From NCBI RefSeq assembly GCF_030824435.1, contig NZ_JAVBXS010000087.1, forward strand, positions 1-37,030: a stretch of 37,030 nt of DNA, written 5' to 3'. The stretch comes from Rheinheimera sp. Lineage in GTDB: Bacteria; Pseudomonadota; Gammaproteobacteria; Enterobacterales; Alteromonadaceae. The translations under genes were made by a program, and so were the position numbers. The notes beneath the pieces were generated by a model. That model was not told the origin of the DNA, searched no databases, and worked only from the letters and a program-made list of their open reading frames with translations. Below, piece after piece: positions 16,051 through 25,988 of this stretch. The number at the start of each line of letters is the position of its first letter. The first letter of the stretch is position 1.

Positions 16051-17117
16051 CAACAATCAATCAAGCGACGACCCCAGCTCAGGCTCAGACAGCAGAGAGC
16101 AGCTTTAACGCCCAGCCTTATTTACAGCAATTATTGGCAGGTGAATCGCTTAGTCAGGCCCAAAGTGAAGCCTTTTTTGCCGCAGTGGCCGCTGGTTTAG
16201 TGGAGCCTGTTTTGTTATCGGCAGTATTAATAACACTAAAACTGAAAGGTGAAACAGCCGATGAAATTGCCGGTGCAGCGCTGGCTTTTCGTGCTGCAGC
16301 CACAGTTTTGCCGGTGAATAACAAACACAGTATTGATTGTTGTGGCACAGGCGGTGATGGCAGCAACACCATTAACATCTCCACCACAGCTGCCATAGTG
16401 GCTGCTGCTATGGGCCTGAGCGTCAGCAAACATGGCAACCGCAGTGTGTCCTCCCAAAGTGGCTCGGCCGATTTATTTGAAAAGCTTGGCGTGAATATTC
16501 AGATGAGGCCGGCGCAAGCCGTCAGCGCCCTGGATAAAGCCGGTGTCAGCTTTTTATTTGCGCCTGTGTATCACCCGGGCATCCGTCATGCCATGCCGGT
16601 TCGCACAGCGCTTAAAACCCGCACTTTATTTAACCTGCTCGGGCCTTTATTAAACCCCGCCGCACCGGATTTTCAGCTTTTGGGTGTATACGACGCCAAA
16701 CTATGCAGAGTGATGGCCCAAGCGCTGAAACAGCTGGGTGTTAAACGCGCCTGGGTAGTGCATGGTGCCGGTTGTGATGAAATTGCTTTGCACGGCATTA
16801 CTCAGGTGTGTGAAGTACGGGATGGTGAACTGTATGAATTTACTTTAACAGCCGCCGATTTTGGCCTGGCACCCCAACCACTGAGTGCACTCAAAGGCGG
16901 CGACCCCAGCCACAACGCGGCAGCCAGCCTTGCTATTTTAAATGGCACAGCACCGCAGGCGCATCAGGCTGCTATTGCCGCTAATGTCGCCGCTATGCTG
17001 AAAATTTGTGGCCGTGGTGAAGACTTAGTCGCCAATTGCCAGCAAGTTTTAGCGCTTTTACAAACAGACGCAGCCATGCGACCCCTAGCGTTGTTACAGG
17101 AGGCCAGTTATGGCTAA
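16047..17117 (+). CDS. trpD: Anthranilate phosphoribosyltransferase TrpD
   Basis: Transfers the phosphoribosyl group from PRPP to anthranilate. The PRPP-binding motif CCGTGGDGSNT is at about residues 98-108. KHGNRSVSSQSGSADLFEKLG, HPGIRHAMPVRTALKTRTLFNLLGPLLNP (given here by its ends) and a later VVHGAGCDE are family hallmarks. 356 aa, with a Thr/Gln-rich N-terminal extension of about 20 residues. Its end overlaps the trpCF start by 8 nt and carries the strong ribosome binding site AGGAGG for it. Confidence 0.96.
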   Translation: MTTINQATTPAQAQTAESSFNAQPYLQQLLAGESLSQAQSEAFFAAVAAGLVEPVLLSAVLITLKLKGETADEIAGAALAFRAAATVLPVNNKHSIDCCGTGGDGSNTINISTTAAIVAAAMGLSVSKHGNRSVSSQSGSADLFEKLGVNIQMRPAQAVSALDKAGVSFLFAPVYHPGIRHAMPVRTALKTRTLFNLLGPLLNPAAPDFQLLGVYDAKLCRVMAQALKQLGVKRAWVVHGAGCDEIALHGITQVCEVRDGELYEFTLTAADFGLAPQPLSALKGGDPSHNAAASLAILNGTAPQAHQAAIAANVAAMLKICGRGEDLVANCQQVLALLQTDAAMRPLALLQEASYG

Positions 17118-18498
17118 TGTGTTAGAAAATATTATTAACCACAAAAGGTTAGAAGTAAGCGAGCGCAAAATAACTCAGCCGCTTGAGACTTTTATTGCCG
17201 ATGTAAAACCAACATCACGCAAATTTTTGCAGGCGCTGTTGCAGCCCGGAGCCCGTTTTATTCTGGAGTGCAAAAAAGCGTCGCCTTCCAAAGGCTTAAT
17301 CCGCGCCAATTTTGATTTAGACGAAATTGCCGTTGTGTATGGCAAATATGCTGACTGTATTTCGGTGCTGACCGACGAAAAGTTTTTTCAGGGAAGTTAT
17401 ACGTATTTAGCAAGCATGCGGCAAAAAGTCAGCCAACCGCTGCTTCACAAAGATTTTATTATCGATCCATACCAGATTTATTTGGGCAGGCTAAACGGCG
17501 CCGATGCAGTGCTGCTGATGTTGTCGGTATTAACAGACGACGAATATCAAAAGCTGGCCAAAGTTGCACATGAGCTTGGTATGACAGTGCTGACCGAAGT
17601 CAGTAACGAAGCCGAAACCTTCAGGGCAGTGGCACTGAAAGCTGAGCTGATTGGCATTAATAACCGCGACTTACGCACTTTAACCACCAACTTAGACACC
17701 AGTTTCCGCCTCGCCAGGCTGATCCCGCCCGGTACCCTTGTCGTATCTGAATCCGGTATTTATTTTAATCCGCAGGTGCGAAAGCTGCGTAAAGTGGCCA
17801 AAGCCTTTTTGGTCGGCAGCGCTTTAATGGCAGAGCCGGATCTGGAAAATGCGGTACGTGCTTTAGTGCTGGGCACGCATAAAGTTTGTGGTTTAACCAC
17901 TGCAGAGCAGGCACAAACTGTGTATCAGGCCGGAGCTTATTATGGCGGCTTGATTTTTTATCCGGCCTCGCCACGTGCAGTGAATTTGGCACAGGCGACC
18001 AGCATCATTGCAGCTGCGCCACTGAATTTTGTTGGGGTTTTTGTGAACGAAACAGCGGAACAAGTGGCGATGACAGCTCACGAGTTAGAGTTAAGCGCTG
18101 TGCAGCTGCATGGTGATGAAGACGATGAATACCTTTTTAAACTCAGAGCCTTATTGCCTAAAACCACAGCCATCTGGAAAGCCTACAGAGTCAAAGACAA
18201 ACTGCCTGTTTTTACTCAGCTTGCCGACAAAGTGGTGCTGGACAGTTATCAACAAGGTTTACCAGGCGGCACCGGCGTGCGTTTTGACTGGGCGCTGTTG
18301 CAACAGCAGTTCGCCCGGGATTTCGACAACAAACTGCTGCTCGCCGGCGGTTTAAGCCCGGACAATGTCATCGAAGCCCTGCCGCTGCCGGTGGCCGGTC
18401 TTGATATGAACTCAGGCCTGGAGAGCGCCCCTGGCGTCAAAGATCCGGCCAAAATTGCCAATGCTTTTCAACAGATCAGAGAATTCAGTTATGACTAA
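17110..18498 (+). CDS. trpCF: Bifunctional indole-3-glycerol phosphate synthase / phosphoribosylanthranilate isomerase TrpCF
   Basis: Two TIM-barrel enzymes in one chain of 462 aa, as in E. coli. The IGPS domain (about 1-255) has [12 protein letters not shown] (about residues 53-64), [18 protein letters not shown] and VSESGI. The PRAI domain (about 256-462) has [11 protein letters not shown] with the catalytic Cys, [15 protein letters not shown] and the catalytic Asp in VVLDSY, then [10 protein letters not shown] and GLDMNSGLE. It overlaps trpD and trpB by 8 nt each. Only two Trp residues. Confidence 0.96.
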   Translation: MANVLENIINHKRLEVSERKITQPLETFIADVKPTSRKFLQALLQPGARFILECKKASPSKGLIRANFDLDEIAVVYGKYADCISVLTDEKFFQGSYTYLASMRQKVSQPLLHKDFIIDPYQIYLGRLNGADAVLLMLSVLTDDEYQKLAKVAHELGMTVLTEVSNEAETFRAVALKAELIGINNRDLRTLTTNLDTSFRLARLIPPGTLVVSESGIYFNPQVRKLRKVAKAFLVGSALMAEPDLENAVRALVLGTHKVCGLTTAEQAQTVYQAGAYYGGLIFYPASPRAVNLAQATSIIAAAPLNFVGVFVNETAEQVAMTAHELELSAVQLHGDEDDEYLFKLRALLPKTTAIWKAYRVKDKLPVFTQLADKVVLDSYQQGLPGGTGVRFDWALLQQQFARDFDNKLLLAGGLSPDNVIEALPLPVAGLDMNSGLESAPGVKDPAKIANAFQQIREFSYD

Positions 18499-19741
18499 GC
18501 CTTTATTAAACCCTTATTTTGGTGAATACGGCGGCATGTTTGTGCCGCAATTATTGGTGCCGGCGCTGCGTCAGCTGGAGCAGGCATTTGTTGATGCACA
18601 GCAGGATCCGGCCTTTCTGGCCGAGTTCCAGCATCTGCTGACCCATTATGCCGGCCGTCCCACTCCACTGACGTTGTGCCGCAATATCAGCCCCAACCCG
18701 CTGGTGAAAATTTATTTAAAACGCGAAGATTTATTACATGGCGGCGCCCATAAAACCAATCAGGTGTTGGGACAGGCTTTACTTGCCAAAAGGATGGGCA
18801 AAAAAGACATTATTGCCGAAACCGGTGCCGGCCAGCATGGTGTAGCCACAGCTTTGGCTTGTGCCCTTTTGGGGCTTAACTGCAAAATTTATATGGGTGC
18901 CAAAGATATTGAACGCCAGGCACCCAACGTGTTCCGGATGAAACTGATGGGCGCGACTGTGATTCCGGTCACTGCAGGCTCAGGCACTCTAAAAGATGCA
19001 GTGAATGAAGCCATGCGCGACTGGTCAGCAAGTTATGCCACCAGCCATTATCTGCTCGGCACAGCGGCCGGCCCGCACCCTTTCCCGACCATAGTACGGG
19101 AATTTCAGAAAATGATTGGCGAAGAAGCCAAACAACAAATTCTTGAAGCTGAAGGCAAATTGCCGGATGCAGTTTTGGCTTGTGTCGGTGGTGGCTCCAA
19201 CGCCATAGGTATCTTTGCCGACTTTATTCCCGATGAAGAAGTGAAACTGATTGGTGTAGAACCTGGTGGCATGGGTATCAATACCCATCAGCATGGCGCT
19301 GCGCTTTCAACCGGCAGTTTTGGTATTTTGCACGGCGCTTATACCGCCATAATGCAAACAACGGATGGCCAGATTGAAGAATCTTATTCTATTTCCGCAG
19401 GTTTGGATTACCCTGCCGTTGGCCCACAACATACTTATTTAGCTTCTATTGGCCGCGCTCAGTATGTCGCCATTAACGATGATGAAGCTTTGGCGGCCTT
19501 TCAGCTGCTGGCCAAAACCGAAGGTATTATTCCGGCGCTGGAAAGCTCGCACGCTTTAGCCCATGCACTAAAAATGGCCGAAGCCGCCACCGAGCCTACT
19601 GTGCTTTTGGTGAATTTATCCGGTCGTGGTGACAAAGATTTAGGCCATGTGATGACAGTGCTGGCTGAACATCAGGCGGCAGAAATTGCCCAAAGGCAAC
19701 TGAATGAACAGGCCAATGATCGTCAGCATCAGGGCAAATAA
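18491..19741 (+). CDS. trpB: Tryptophan synthase beta subunit TrpB
   Basis: PLP enzyme that joins indole and serine to make Trp. The PLP lysine is in GGAHKTNQ (K88; K87 in E. coli), the phosphate-binding loop is VGGGSNAIG (about residues 229-237), and [10 protein letters not shown] and GVEPGG are present. I chose the ATG at 18491 (416 aa, [15 protein letters not shown]) because it aligns with the family N-terminus and overlaps trpCF by 8 nt. The frame is open from 18455, but that would lie entirely within trpCF. The short Gln-rich tail ([15 protein letters not shown]) is extra. Confidence 0.97.
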   Translation: MTKPLLNPYFGEYGGMFVPQLLVPALRQLEQAFVDAQQDPAFLAEFQHLLTHYAGRPTPLTLCRNISPNPLVKIYLKREDLLHGGAHKTNQVLGQALLAKRMGKKDIIAETGAGQHGVATALACALLGLNCKIYMGAKDIERQAPNVFRMKLMGATVIPVTAGSGTLKDAVNEAMRDWSASYATSHYLLGTAAGPHPFPTIVREFQKMIGEEAKQQILEAEGKLPDAVLACVGGGSNAIGIFADFIPDEEVKLIGVEPGGMGINTHQHGAALSTGSFGILHGAYTAIMQTTDGQIEESYSISAGLDYPAVGPQHTYLASIGRAQYVAINDDEALAAFQLLAKTEGIIPALESSHALAHALKMAEAATEPTVLLVNLSGRGDKDLGHVMTVLAEHQAAEIAQRQLNEQANDRQHQGK

Positions 19742-19755
19742 ATAAAGGATTGAAT

Positions 19756-20562
19756 ATGTTACGTTATGATTTGATGTTCAGGCGTTTAAAAGAAGCTAAC
19801 CAGGGTGCCTTTGTACCTTTTGTCACTATCGGCGATCCTTCGCTGGATTTGTCTTTTGCCATTATCAAAACGCTGATCGACAACGGCGCTGACGCTTTAG
19901 AGCTGGGCATTCCGTTTTCCGACCCTATTGCCGATGGCCCGACCATTCAAAACGCCAATATCCGCGCTTTGGCGGCCGGGGTTACGCCAGCACAATGTTT
20001 TGATTTAATTGCCAAAATCCGCGCTTATGATGCCGATATTCCAATTGGTTTATTGTTGTACAGCAATCTGGTGATGGCGCGTGGTATCGGGCATTTTTAC
20101 CAACAAGCCAAAACTGCCGGTGTGGATTCAATACTGATTGCTGACGTGCCGCTGCATGAAAGCCAGATGTTCAGAAAGGCAGCGCAACAGCATGATATTG
20201 CGCAGATTTTTATTGCTCCACCTAATATTGACGCTGATGGTTTAAATGAACTGGCAAGTTATGGTCGTGGTTACACTTATTTGTTAAGCCGCGCCGGCGT
20301 GACAGGTACAGAAACAGTAGCCACTATGCCAGCGTCACAGTTGGTGCAACAGCTCAAGGATGTGCATGCAGCACCCACTTTGCTGGGTTTTGGTATTTCC
20401 AAACCAGAACATGTCAAAGCTGCTTTGGCCGCTGGCGCCGCCGGTGCTATTTCGGGTTCTGCCATAGTGCAAATCATTGAAAAACATCAGGGTGAGCCAG
20501 CAATACTGCTGGCAGAGCTGGCCGGTTTTGTCGCAGCAATGAAAAACGCAACCCAAAGCTGA
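19756..20562 (+). CDS. trpA: Tryptophan synthase alpha subunit TrpA
   Basis: Releases indole from indole-3-glycerol phosphate and channels it to TrpB. The catalytic residues Glu49 ([12 protein letters not shown]) and Asp60 (IADGPT) fall at the same positions as in E. coli when translation starts at the ATG at 19756. AGGA lies 6 nt upstream of it. A TTG two codons earlier is less likely. 268 aa, the E. coli length. No Trp residues. It is the last gene of the operon. Confidence 0.97.
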   Translation: MLRYDLMFRRLKEANQGAFVPFVTIGDPSLDLSFAIIKTLIDNGADALELGIPFSDPIADGPTIQNANIRALAAGVTPAQCFDLIAKIRAYDADIPIGLLLYSNLVMARGIGHFYQQAKTAGVDSILIADVPLHESQMFRKAAQQHDIAQIFIAPPNIDADGLNELASYGRGYTYLLSRAGVTGTETVATMPASQLVQQLKDVHAAPTLLGFGISKPEHVKAALAAGAAGAISGSAIVQIIEKHQGEPAILLAELAGFVAAMKNATQS

Positions 20563-20598
20563 CGAACTTGTGATCACAGTTAAAAGCCCAACATAAAA

Positions 20599-20625
20599 CC
20601 CGGTAAGTGTCAGGCACTTACCGGG
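20599..20625 (+). terminator. Hairpin after trpA (terminator-like)
   Basis: CCCGGTAAGTG (20599-20609) and CACTTACCGGG (20615-20625) form a perfect 11-bp stem with loop TCAGG, 36 nt after trpA. The following sequence (ACATTATTATTG) lacks a clean T-run, so it may be a weak terminator or mainly protect the 3' end of the trp mRNA. Confidence 0.55.
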
Positions 20626-20649
20626 ACATTATTATTGCAAAAATGTTGT

Positions 20650-20663
20650 AACTTAACTAAGTT
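20650..20663. promoter_or_regulatory. Palindrome upstream of the 20694 gene (possible operator)
   Basis: AACTTA-AC-TAAGTT is a perfect 6+2+6 inverted repeat 31 nt before the start of the exported-protein gene. A TTGCAA (20635-20640) stands 17 nt before TAAGTT, so the palindrome would overlap a weak -10 region. The function is not known. Confidence 0.3.
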
Positions 20664-20693
20664 AGCCTTAACAATGACAATAAGGACAACCTG

Positions 20694-22100
20694 ATGTTAA
20701 GGATAACGGCATCAATTTTTACATTTATGCTTGCACCTGCCTTCGCCGGCGAATTGCCTCCTGTGCTCAGTTATCAACCCAACTGCACTGCGGAAATTCT
20801 GAGCCAGCAAAGTCTGGCCAAGGTGCTGATTCTGACCGACAAAGGTCATCAGCAAGAACGGGATAGGGTTACACAAGAATTAATTCAGCAAATGCGCCAG
20901 CTGGCTGATGATCATCAGGCCGATGCGGTATTGCTCAAGGACATCTCCACTAAAACCCGGCTTGCCAAAAACAGTGGGCAAAGTTCGGTCAGGCGCTTGT
21001 TGCTATCTGCCGATTTGATCCGTTTTTGCACAGATGATCGCAGCCTGTCTGCCCGACCTGCAGCTTTTGATGAAAACGGTGCAGTTCCCAGCAGCATGTC
21101 CAGTCTGAGTTTTGACTTAAGCAGCCAACCAGTCCCAAGCCCAGAGCTGGAACAAGCAGAATTGCCAGTACGTAAGGATGTGTCTTTAGCGCAAGGTGCT
21201 TATGGTTTTTTACCTGGCATCAGTCAGGCGCAGGTGCTGCAATTGGCCGGTGAGCCAGATGTGCGGATCCGGCTGAAAAATGGTCAGCAAGCCTGGGCTT
21301 ATGGCCGTTACCTCTGGCTGGTGTTTAACAACGATCTGCAACAAATCCATTACCAGAACCGGGTATTGTCAGGTTATGGCAGCAATCTGGCAGAGCCGGG
21401 TGGCCGTTTTGACCGGCAATGGCAACTTGACGGTCACTTGCCCTACCAAGCCCCCCTTGCTGACGTAAAGCAATATCTGAACGATAAACAGCAGCCATTT
21501 CAACAAAACAATAAGTCTGAGCTGGTGCTTTCTAACCAGCAACATCAGCTGATCCTGAAGTTTGAACACTATCAGCAGGTACAGAATAAACCGGCACTGC
21601 TCTTATTAACTGAGTTTTCGCTGATGGCAAAAGGTGAACCTTATATTGCACTGCAACCACAACCACTGCCATTACAGCAACTTTTGCCGTTGCTAAGCCC
21701 ACTGGCGCTGCCTCAGCAACAGGCTCCACAGCGAAGTCAGCTTGGCTCTTTGTTAGCATTGCAACAACATCAGGTCGTTGAACGTAAAGAAAAAACCTGG
21801 CAAGTGTTTGGTGATCACCTGCAATTACAGCTAAATGATGATGTGGTAAAAGCGGTGCGTCTGGCACCGGCACTTTTTTTAAATAACGCCAACGCCCCCT
21901 TAAGCAAACAAATGCTGCAAGCTTTGGGGATCCCGGAAAATGGCAAACAAATGCTCAGTCGTTTTGCAGATACCCAGAGTATCGGCGACAAACTACTGCT
22001 GACTTTAAACGCAGAACAGGGCTCCCAGTCAATCGAGCTGACAGTTAATCCTGACAGCGACAATCTGGAGATAGAGCAGGTGTTGATCCGGTATTATTAA
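20694..22100 (+). CDS. Exported protein of unknown function with a BamE-like segment
   Basis: I do not recognise this 468-aa protein. An N-terminal signal peptide ends after AFA (residue 18), so it is likely periplasmic. Residues about 168-215 resemble the SmpA/OmlA/BamE pattern: GAYGFLPGISQAQVLQLAGEPD, a turn, then QAWAYGRYLWLVFNNDLQQI. That is inference from pattern, not a domain hit. The middle part is Gln/Leu/Pro-rich, and the C-terminal part (residues about 385-468) ends in hydrophobic strands. Only two mature cysteines (C31, C112) are visible. AAGGAC precedes the ATG. It is followed 156 nt later by the orphan adaptor gene on the same strand. Confidence 0.75.
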   Translation: MLRITASIFTFMLAPAFAGELPPVLSYQPNCTAEILSQQSLAKVLILTDKGHQQERDRVTQELIQQMRQLADDHQADAVLLKDISTKTRLAKNSGQSSVRRLLLSADLIRFCTDDRSLSARPAAFDENGAVPSSMSSLSFDLSSQPVPSPELEQAELPVRKDVSLAQGAYGFLPGISQAQVLQLAGEPDVRIRLKNGQQAWAYGRYLWLVFNNDLQQIHYQNRVLSGYGSNLAEPGGRFDRQWQLDGHLPYQAPLADVKQYLNDKQQPFQQNNKSELVLSNQQHQLILKFEHYQQVQNKPALLLLTEFSLMAKGEPYIALQPQPLPLQQLLPLLSPLALPQQQAPQRSQLGSLLALQQHQVVERKEKTWQVFGDHLQLQLNDDVVKAVRLAPALFLNNANAPLSKQMLQALGIPENGKQMLSRFADTQSIGDKLLLTLNAEQGSQSIELTVNPDSDNLEIEQVLIRYY

Positions 22101-22256
22101 CCACTGCAGCCGTCTCTTTTGCCCGGGCTGATACCACATAGGCGCTGGATCAGCCTTAGCAGGCGATAAAATAGCCTGACGAACGCCACAATAGCGGTTA
22201 AAATGCCCACTTTTACAGCAGTGCGCCCTGTGCTGCTGTACTGGTGGAGTAGTTGG

Positions 22257-23324
22257 ATGTTGTGCAAAAACAAAAAGGGTGCAGCTGTATTTGCCGTGCT
22301 GGCCTTGGGTATGGCAAGCAGTTTTGCCGTTGATGCCACAACAAAAAAAGTGTCAATTGAACCTGCTTTGCACCATGACAGCGACGTCACTCACACCCTG
22401 CCCTGTGTGGTTGCGGCTCCTATTACATATCGAATTGCCAGCCATGCCAGCGCCGAGCTGATGCAACTGTTGCCCGTTGGCACCTCAGTAAAAAAAGGTC
22501 AGTTGGTAGCAGAGCAGGACGATATTTATCTGAATCAGCAAATCGCCTTGATCCGCACCGATATTGAATCAGCCCGGGTCGCCAAAGCTTTTGCCGCCGA
22601 TGAATTTAACAGAGCCAATATGCTGAGCAAAAAAGGCCTGGCGTCATCGGCTGAGATGAATAAATTTAAACTGCAACTGGACAGTGCCAGCTTAAAAATG
22701 CAACGGCTGGAACTGGAGCTGGAACTGACCGAAGCGCGGCATAAAAGATTAAAACACTATGCGCCTTTTGATGCGCAGGTGATAGCGGTGAACTCTGAGC
22801 CTGGCGCCCAGCTGGCAGAAGGCCAACCTATTTTGCAGTTAATGTCGACACAAAATAAACAGCTTGAGTGTAAATTGCCGGTGCTGGCTTACCAGAACGT
22901 GGTGGCGCTGAAAGGCCATAGATTCGACTTTAATGGCAAACCGCTGAAATTGCGGGAAGTCAGCCAGCGACTCGACAGTACCTCAGACAATCTGATTTTA
23001 TACTTTGACCACCCTGCCAAAGACCGAAGGGATATTCTGGTGGGCTACCGTCAGGAAATTACCATGGCGGTCAAAGCCGACAATATTACCAAAGTGCCGT
23101 CAGATGCCATTGAATTGGAAGGCATTACCTACCATAGCTGGCGGGTGAAAAACAACGGCACTGTGGAGCGGCTGGATGTTGATGTGCTCGGCAGTACCGA
23201 TAGTTATTATATTATTCAGTCTGATATTAAACCTGGCGACCAATTGGTGGTCCGTGGTCAACAAGGTTTAAATAATGGCCAACAGGTAGAATTGATCAGC
23301 CGCGACTCACCCCCGCCGCCTTAA
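22257..23324 (+). CDS. Periplasmic adaptor (HlyD/RND membrane-fusion type), orphan
   Basis: 355 aa with an N-terminal signal/anchor (KNKKGAAVFAVLALGMASSFA). The order fits a membrane-fusion adaptor: a lipoyl-like half (LLPVGTSVKKGQLVAEQDD), a helical hairpin (about residues 85-165, with the RAKA/RANML-type repeat ending in LELTEARHKRLKHY), the second lipoyl half (APFDAQVIAVNSEPGAQLAEGQPI), then beta domains (VPSDAI...IKPGDQLVVRGQQGLNNGQQV). I chose the ATG at 22257 since GGAG lies 7 nt upstream; the in-frame ATG at 22203 lacks a site. No pump or outer-membrane channel gene is adjacent, so its partner is unknown. Confidence 0.82.
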   Translation: MLCKNKKGAAVFAVLALGMASSFAVDATTKKVSIEPALHHDSDVTHTLPCVVAAPITYRIASHASAELMQLLPVGTSVKKGQLVAEQDDIYLNQQIALIRTDIESARVAKAFAADEFNRANMLSKKGLASSAEMNKFKLQLDSASLKMQRLELELELTEARHKRLKHYAPFDAQVIAVNSEPGAQLAEGQPILQLMSTQNKQLECKLPVLAYQNVVALKGHRFDFNGKPLKLREVSQRLDSTSDNLILYFDHPAKDRRDILVGYRQEITMAVKADNITKVPSDAIELEGITYHSWRVKNNGTVERLDVDVLGSTDSYYIIQSDIKPGDQLVVRGQQGLNNGQQVELISRDSPPPP

Positions 23325-23402
23325 AATTTTACAAAAGCGCTATGCTGTGTGCTGCCTGCGTTTCCGTTATCAGCACAAAAGGACAGGCAAAAGCACAAAC
23401 AA

Positions 23403-23428
23403 AAGCCGCTTTTAAAGCGGCTTTTTTT
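23403..23428. terminator. Intrinsic terminator after the adaptor gene
   Basis: AAGCCGCT (23403-23410) pairs with AGCGGCTT (23416-23423), followed by seven T (23422-23428). The A-rich 5' flank allows weaker use on the minus strand for the convergent peptidase gene that ends at 23461. Confidence 0.88.
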
Positions 23429-23460
23429 ACAGGTGAAATAGAGCGGACAATGGCTTTGGC

Positions 23461-25233
23461 TTAACGCTCCAGCAGTACCGGATATTTCAGATAACTCTGA
23501 TCATAAAAAGGTGAACGCTGATAAAACCAGTTGAGTCTGGCACGGCCGTCTTTTTGCAGTTGTACATCGGCTTTTTCGGCTTCTGCAAAAGCTTGTTTAA
23601 GTTTGGCATCGGTTTTTAACTGCTGTTCAATCCACGGAATTAACGCATAAGTTTCAAAATATTCAGTACGTTCGAACATACCGTGGAAAAAACCCCAGCT
23701 AAAAAATGAATCTGGTGCCTGAGGTTGTAACAAAGCAACAGCCAGCGCCCCTAAAGGTTGATCGGTACTGACCCGCACCGAGCCTGCCGGCAAACTGATA
23801 CTTTGCCACTGGGTCTGGAAACTGGCGCTGACACCAAAACGGCCTTCAAAAGGTTTTTCGGCAAACCTGGGATCAGCGGCAACCAGCTGCTGCAGCTCCA
23901 GAGTTTTGTTGCTGCTGATTTTACTCATCTGCACGCCATGCAGCGCAAGCCTGTCTATCACGTCCTGATATTGTGGCGGTATCCAATAAGCTTTGGGCAC
24001 TTCCACTTCCAGTGCAGGCACCTTTTCCCAATATACAGGTAAGTCTTTGTATTCTTTAGGTTCGCCTGTCCATTTTACATAGGTACCTTTGAGAATATCA
24101 CTTTGTGCAAGCTGATAACTGATGCCTTTAAACTGGATAAGCTCGGGCTGCTCTGCCGCTTTAAAAGCCAAAACCTGTTGTTGCGGCCTGGCGTTTTCAT
24201 CAGCTTTTTTTGCCAGTTGTAACACTTTGCCTTGTTCATCCAGCAGTTTCAGCGTTTGTTCCAGCATCACATAGGTGCCAAGCACACGTTGTTTGTATGG
24301 TTTTAAACTATGGTTTTCCACCAGCACAGTGGGCAAATGCCGCACGTCACCATAACCATTGGAGAATCTGGGCGTTGAAGTAGAGCCGGATAAACCTTTA
24401 CTGAAATCCTGTGAGTCAATGCCAAACACCAAAGGCCCGGGAATATGACCCTGGCGGTTTAAAGCTTTATCAATGCCCGGGCGGTACACCTGCGCCAGCC
24501 AGCTGGCACCATTGGGACTTAAGCTGGCAAAAGGTTCGTTAAAACCAAAAGTAATGTCGTATTGATAATCTTCACCATCTGTAACATGAATATCCAGATA
24601 CAAATCAGGTTGATACTGATTGATCACCTTCAGCACTGAGCGTACTTCAGGGCTGTCAATTTTGGCATAATCGCGGTTGATATTCAGATTCTGGGCTGTA
24701 CTGCGCCAGCCCTGAGTTACAGGCCCACGCTGGTTCATTCGGTTATAACTGCCGCGTCTTTCGTGCGCGTCCACCGACAAAATAGGAATAAACAGCAAAT
24801 CGACATTGGCAAGCAAGGCCGCTTTGTCACCCTGCACTATGTCACGCAGCAGCATCATGCCGGCGTCTTTGCCGTCAATTTCACCACTGTGAATACCGGC
24901 CTGCACCAGCAGCGTTGGCCGGCCGGAGCGGCCTATCAAATCAGGCTGGCTGCTGGCTTTGATCAACACTATGTCACGGCCTTGCGGGCTTTGACCTATC
25001 ACTTCAAGCCGCAGCTGCGGCGAGCTTTCCACCAGTTTTTTCAGATAAGCCATAGTGGTGGCATAATCCGGGCTGTCTGTGAGCCCGGTCAGCTCTGCCG
25101 GCGTCACCCAGGGGTGAGCAGGCTGGATCAAGGTTTCAGACGCACCTTGCCAGACGGGCAAAGGAGGCAAATGATCGTCCGCCAGCACAGGCAAAGCCAG
25201 CGCGGCCATTACAGCAAAATAAACAGCTTTCAT
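23461..25233 (-). CDS. Exported M14-family zinc carboxypeptidase
   Basis: 590 aa with a signal peptide (cleavage likely after VLA, residue 18). The peptidase M14 zinc site is visible as GIHSGEID (H115, E118) and the third ligand in LYLDIHVTDGE (H215). The proposed catalytic Glu is in VLVENHSLKPY (E305). NRDYAKID and the Arg-containing QGRD stretch also fit. The C-terminal half (about residues 360-590) has no motif I recognise. Likely secreted or periplasmic, removing C-terminal residues from peptides or cell-wall fragments; the substrate is unknown. Its ATG overlaps the stop of the upstream solute-binding gene as ATGA. Confidence 0.88.
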   Translation of the reverse strand: MKAVYFAVMAALALPVLADDHLPPLPVWQGASETLIQPAHPWVTPAELTGLTDSPDYATTMAYLKKLVESSPQLRLEVIGQSPQGRDIVLIKASSQPDLIGRSGRPTLLVQAGIHSGEIDGKDAGMMLLRDIVQGDKAALLANVDLLFIPILSVDAHERRGSYNRMNQRGPVTQGWRSTAQNLNINRDYAKIDSPEVRSVLKVINQYQPDLYLDIHVTDGEDYQYDITFGFNEPFASLSPNGASWLAQVYRPGIDKALNRQGHIPGPLVFGIDSQDFSKGLSGSTSTPRFSNGYGDVRHLPTVLVENHSLKPYKQRVLGTYVMLEQTLKLLDEQGKVLQLAKKADENARPQQQVLAFKAAEQPELIQFKGISYQLAQSDILKGTYVKWTGEPKEYKDLPVYWEKVPALEVEVPKAYWIPPQYQDVIDRLALHGVQMSKISSNKTLELQQLVAADPRFAEKPFEGRFGVSASFQTQWQSISLPAGSVRVSTDQPLGALAVALLQPQAPDSFFSWGFFHGMFERTEYFETYALIPWIEQQLKTDAKLKQAFAEAEKADVQLQKDGRARLNWFYQRSPFYDQSYLKYPVLLER

Positions 25234-25988
25234 CGGGAAGTTGCGACTCCAATACCAAATAATTTTTGATCAAGACCAGCTTTACGCTGTTTTTTCAGGC
25301 CCAGATTAAATTTGCGGATAATATCAATACAGGGCAAATAGTTACGTGAACATACCAGATAAGCGCTCTGCGCTGTCAAGACGGGTTTCGACAGATACCG
25401 CACTTTCGCCGTTGATGACGGCATTTGTAATAACAGCTGATGGGCAACAACCGGGTCCATCAGTACATAATCCACTTTGCCCGCCAACAAGTTTTGCAGA
25501 TTTGCATAGTCAGACACTGCGGTTTCCAGTGTTAATTCTGCTTTGATCTGGTCAAATTCGACACCATAAAAATAGTTGGCCGTGACCCCAAGCCGGTAAG
25601 GTCTGAGCTCGTCCCAGCGTTTAGGGTTAAAATTTTGTTCAGTACGGCCTATCAGCTGCTGTTTGACTTCGACCAGCACATCAGAAAATAACCAATCCTG
25701 CTCCAGCTCATTGGTTTTAAACCATAAAAAAGAAGCGGTATTGGCTTTTTCAGCAGCTAGCGGCACCTTTTGCCACGGCAAAAACTGCAGTGTGGTTTGC
25801 ACACCACTGCTGTGAAAAGACTGCTGGACCAGCTGAGTCAGCACCCCTTGTGGCTCTGCCAGTTCATCAATATAAGGCGGGTAATTATCGACCACCAGGG
25901 TCAGCGGTTGGTCCTGTGCCAGCGCCAATAAAGGACAACAACATAACAAGGTCATAAAACGACGAAGGGGCAACAACAAAAGCGTCAT
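25230..25988 (-). CDS. Periplasmic solute-binding protein, family 3-like
   Basis: 252 aa with signal peptide (RRFMTLLCCCPLLALA). The mature start LTLVVDNYPPYIDE and later LFSDVLVEVKQQLIGR, LRPYRLGVTANYFYG, LLAGKVDYVLMDP and LGLKKQRKAGLDQKLF follow the order of amino-acid-type bacterial extracellular solute-binding proteins. No ABC permease or ATPase is adjacent, as for many stand-alone members in this group. Translationally coupled to the M14 peptidase, so it may sense or bind a peptide or amino acid related to that enzyme (inference). Start could be 25988 or the ATG at 25955; neither has a strong ribosome binding site. Confidence 0.8.
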   Translation of the reverse strand: MTLLLLPLRRFMTLLCCCPLLALAQDQPLTLVVDNYPPYIDELAEPQGVLTQLVQQSFHSSGVQTTLQFLPWQKVPLAAEKANTASFLWFKTNELEQDWLFSDVLVEVKQQLIGRTEQNFNPKRWDELRPYRLGVTANYFYGVEFDQIKAELTLETAVSDYANLQNLLAGKVDYVLMDPVVAHQLLLQMPSSTAKVRYLSKPVLTAQSAYLVCSRNYLPCIDIIRKFNLGLKKQRKAGLDQKLFGIGVATSR

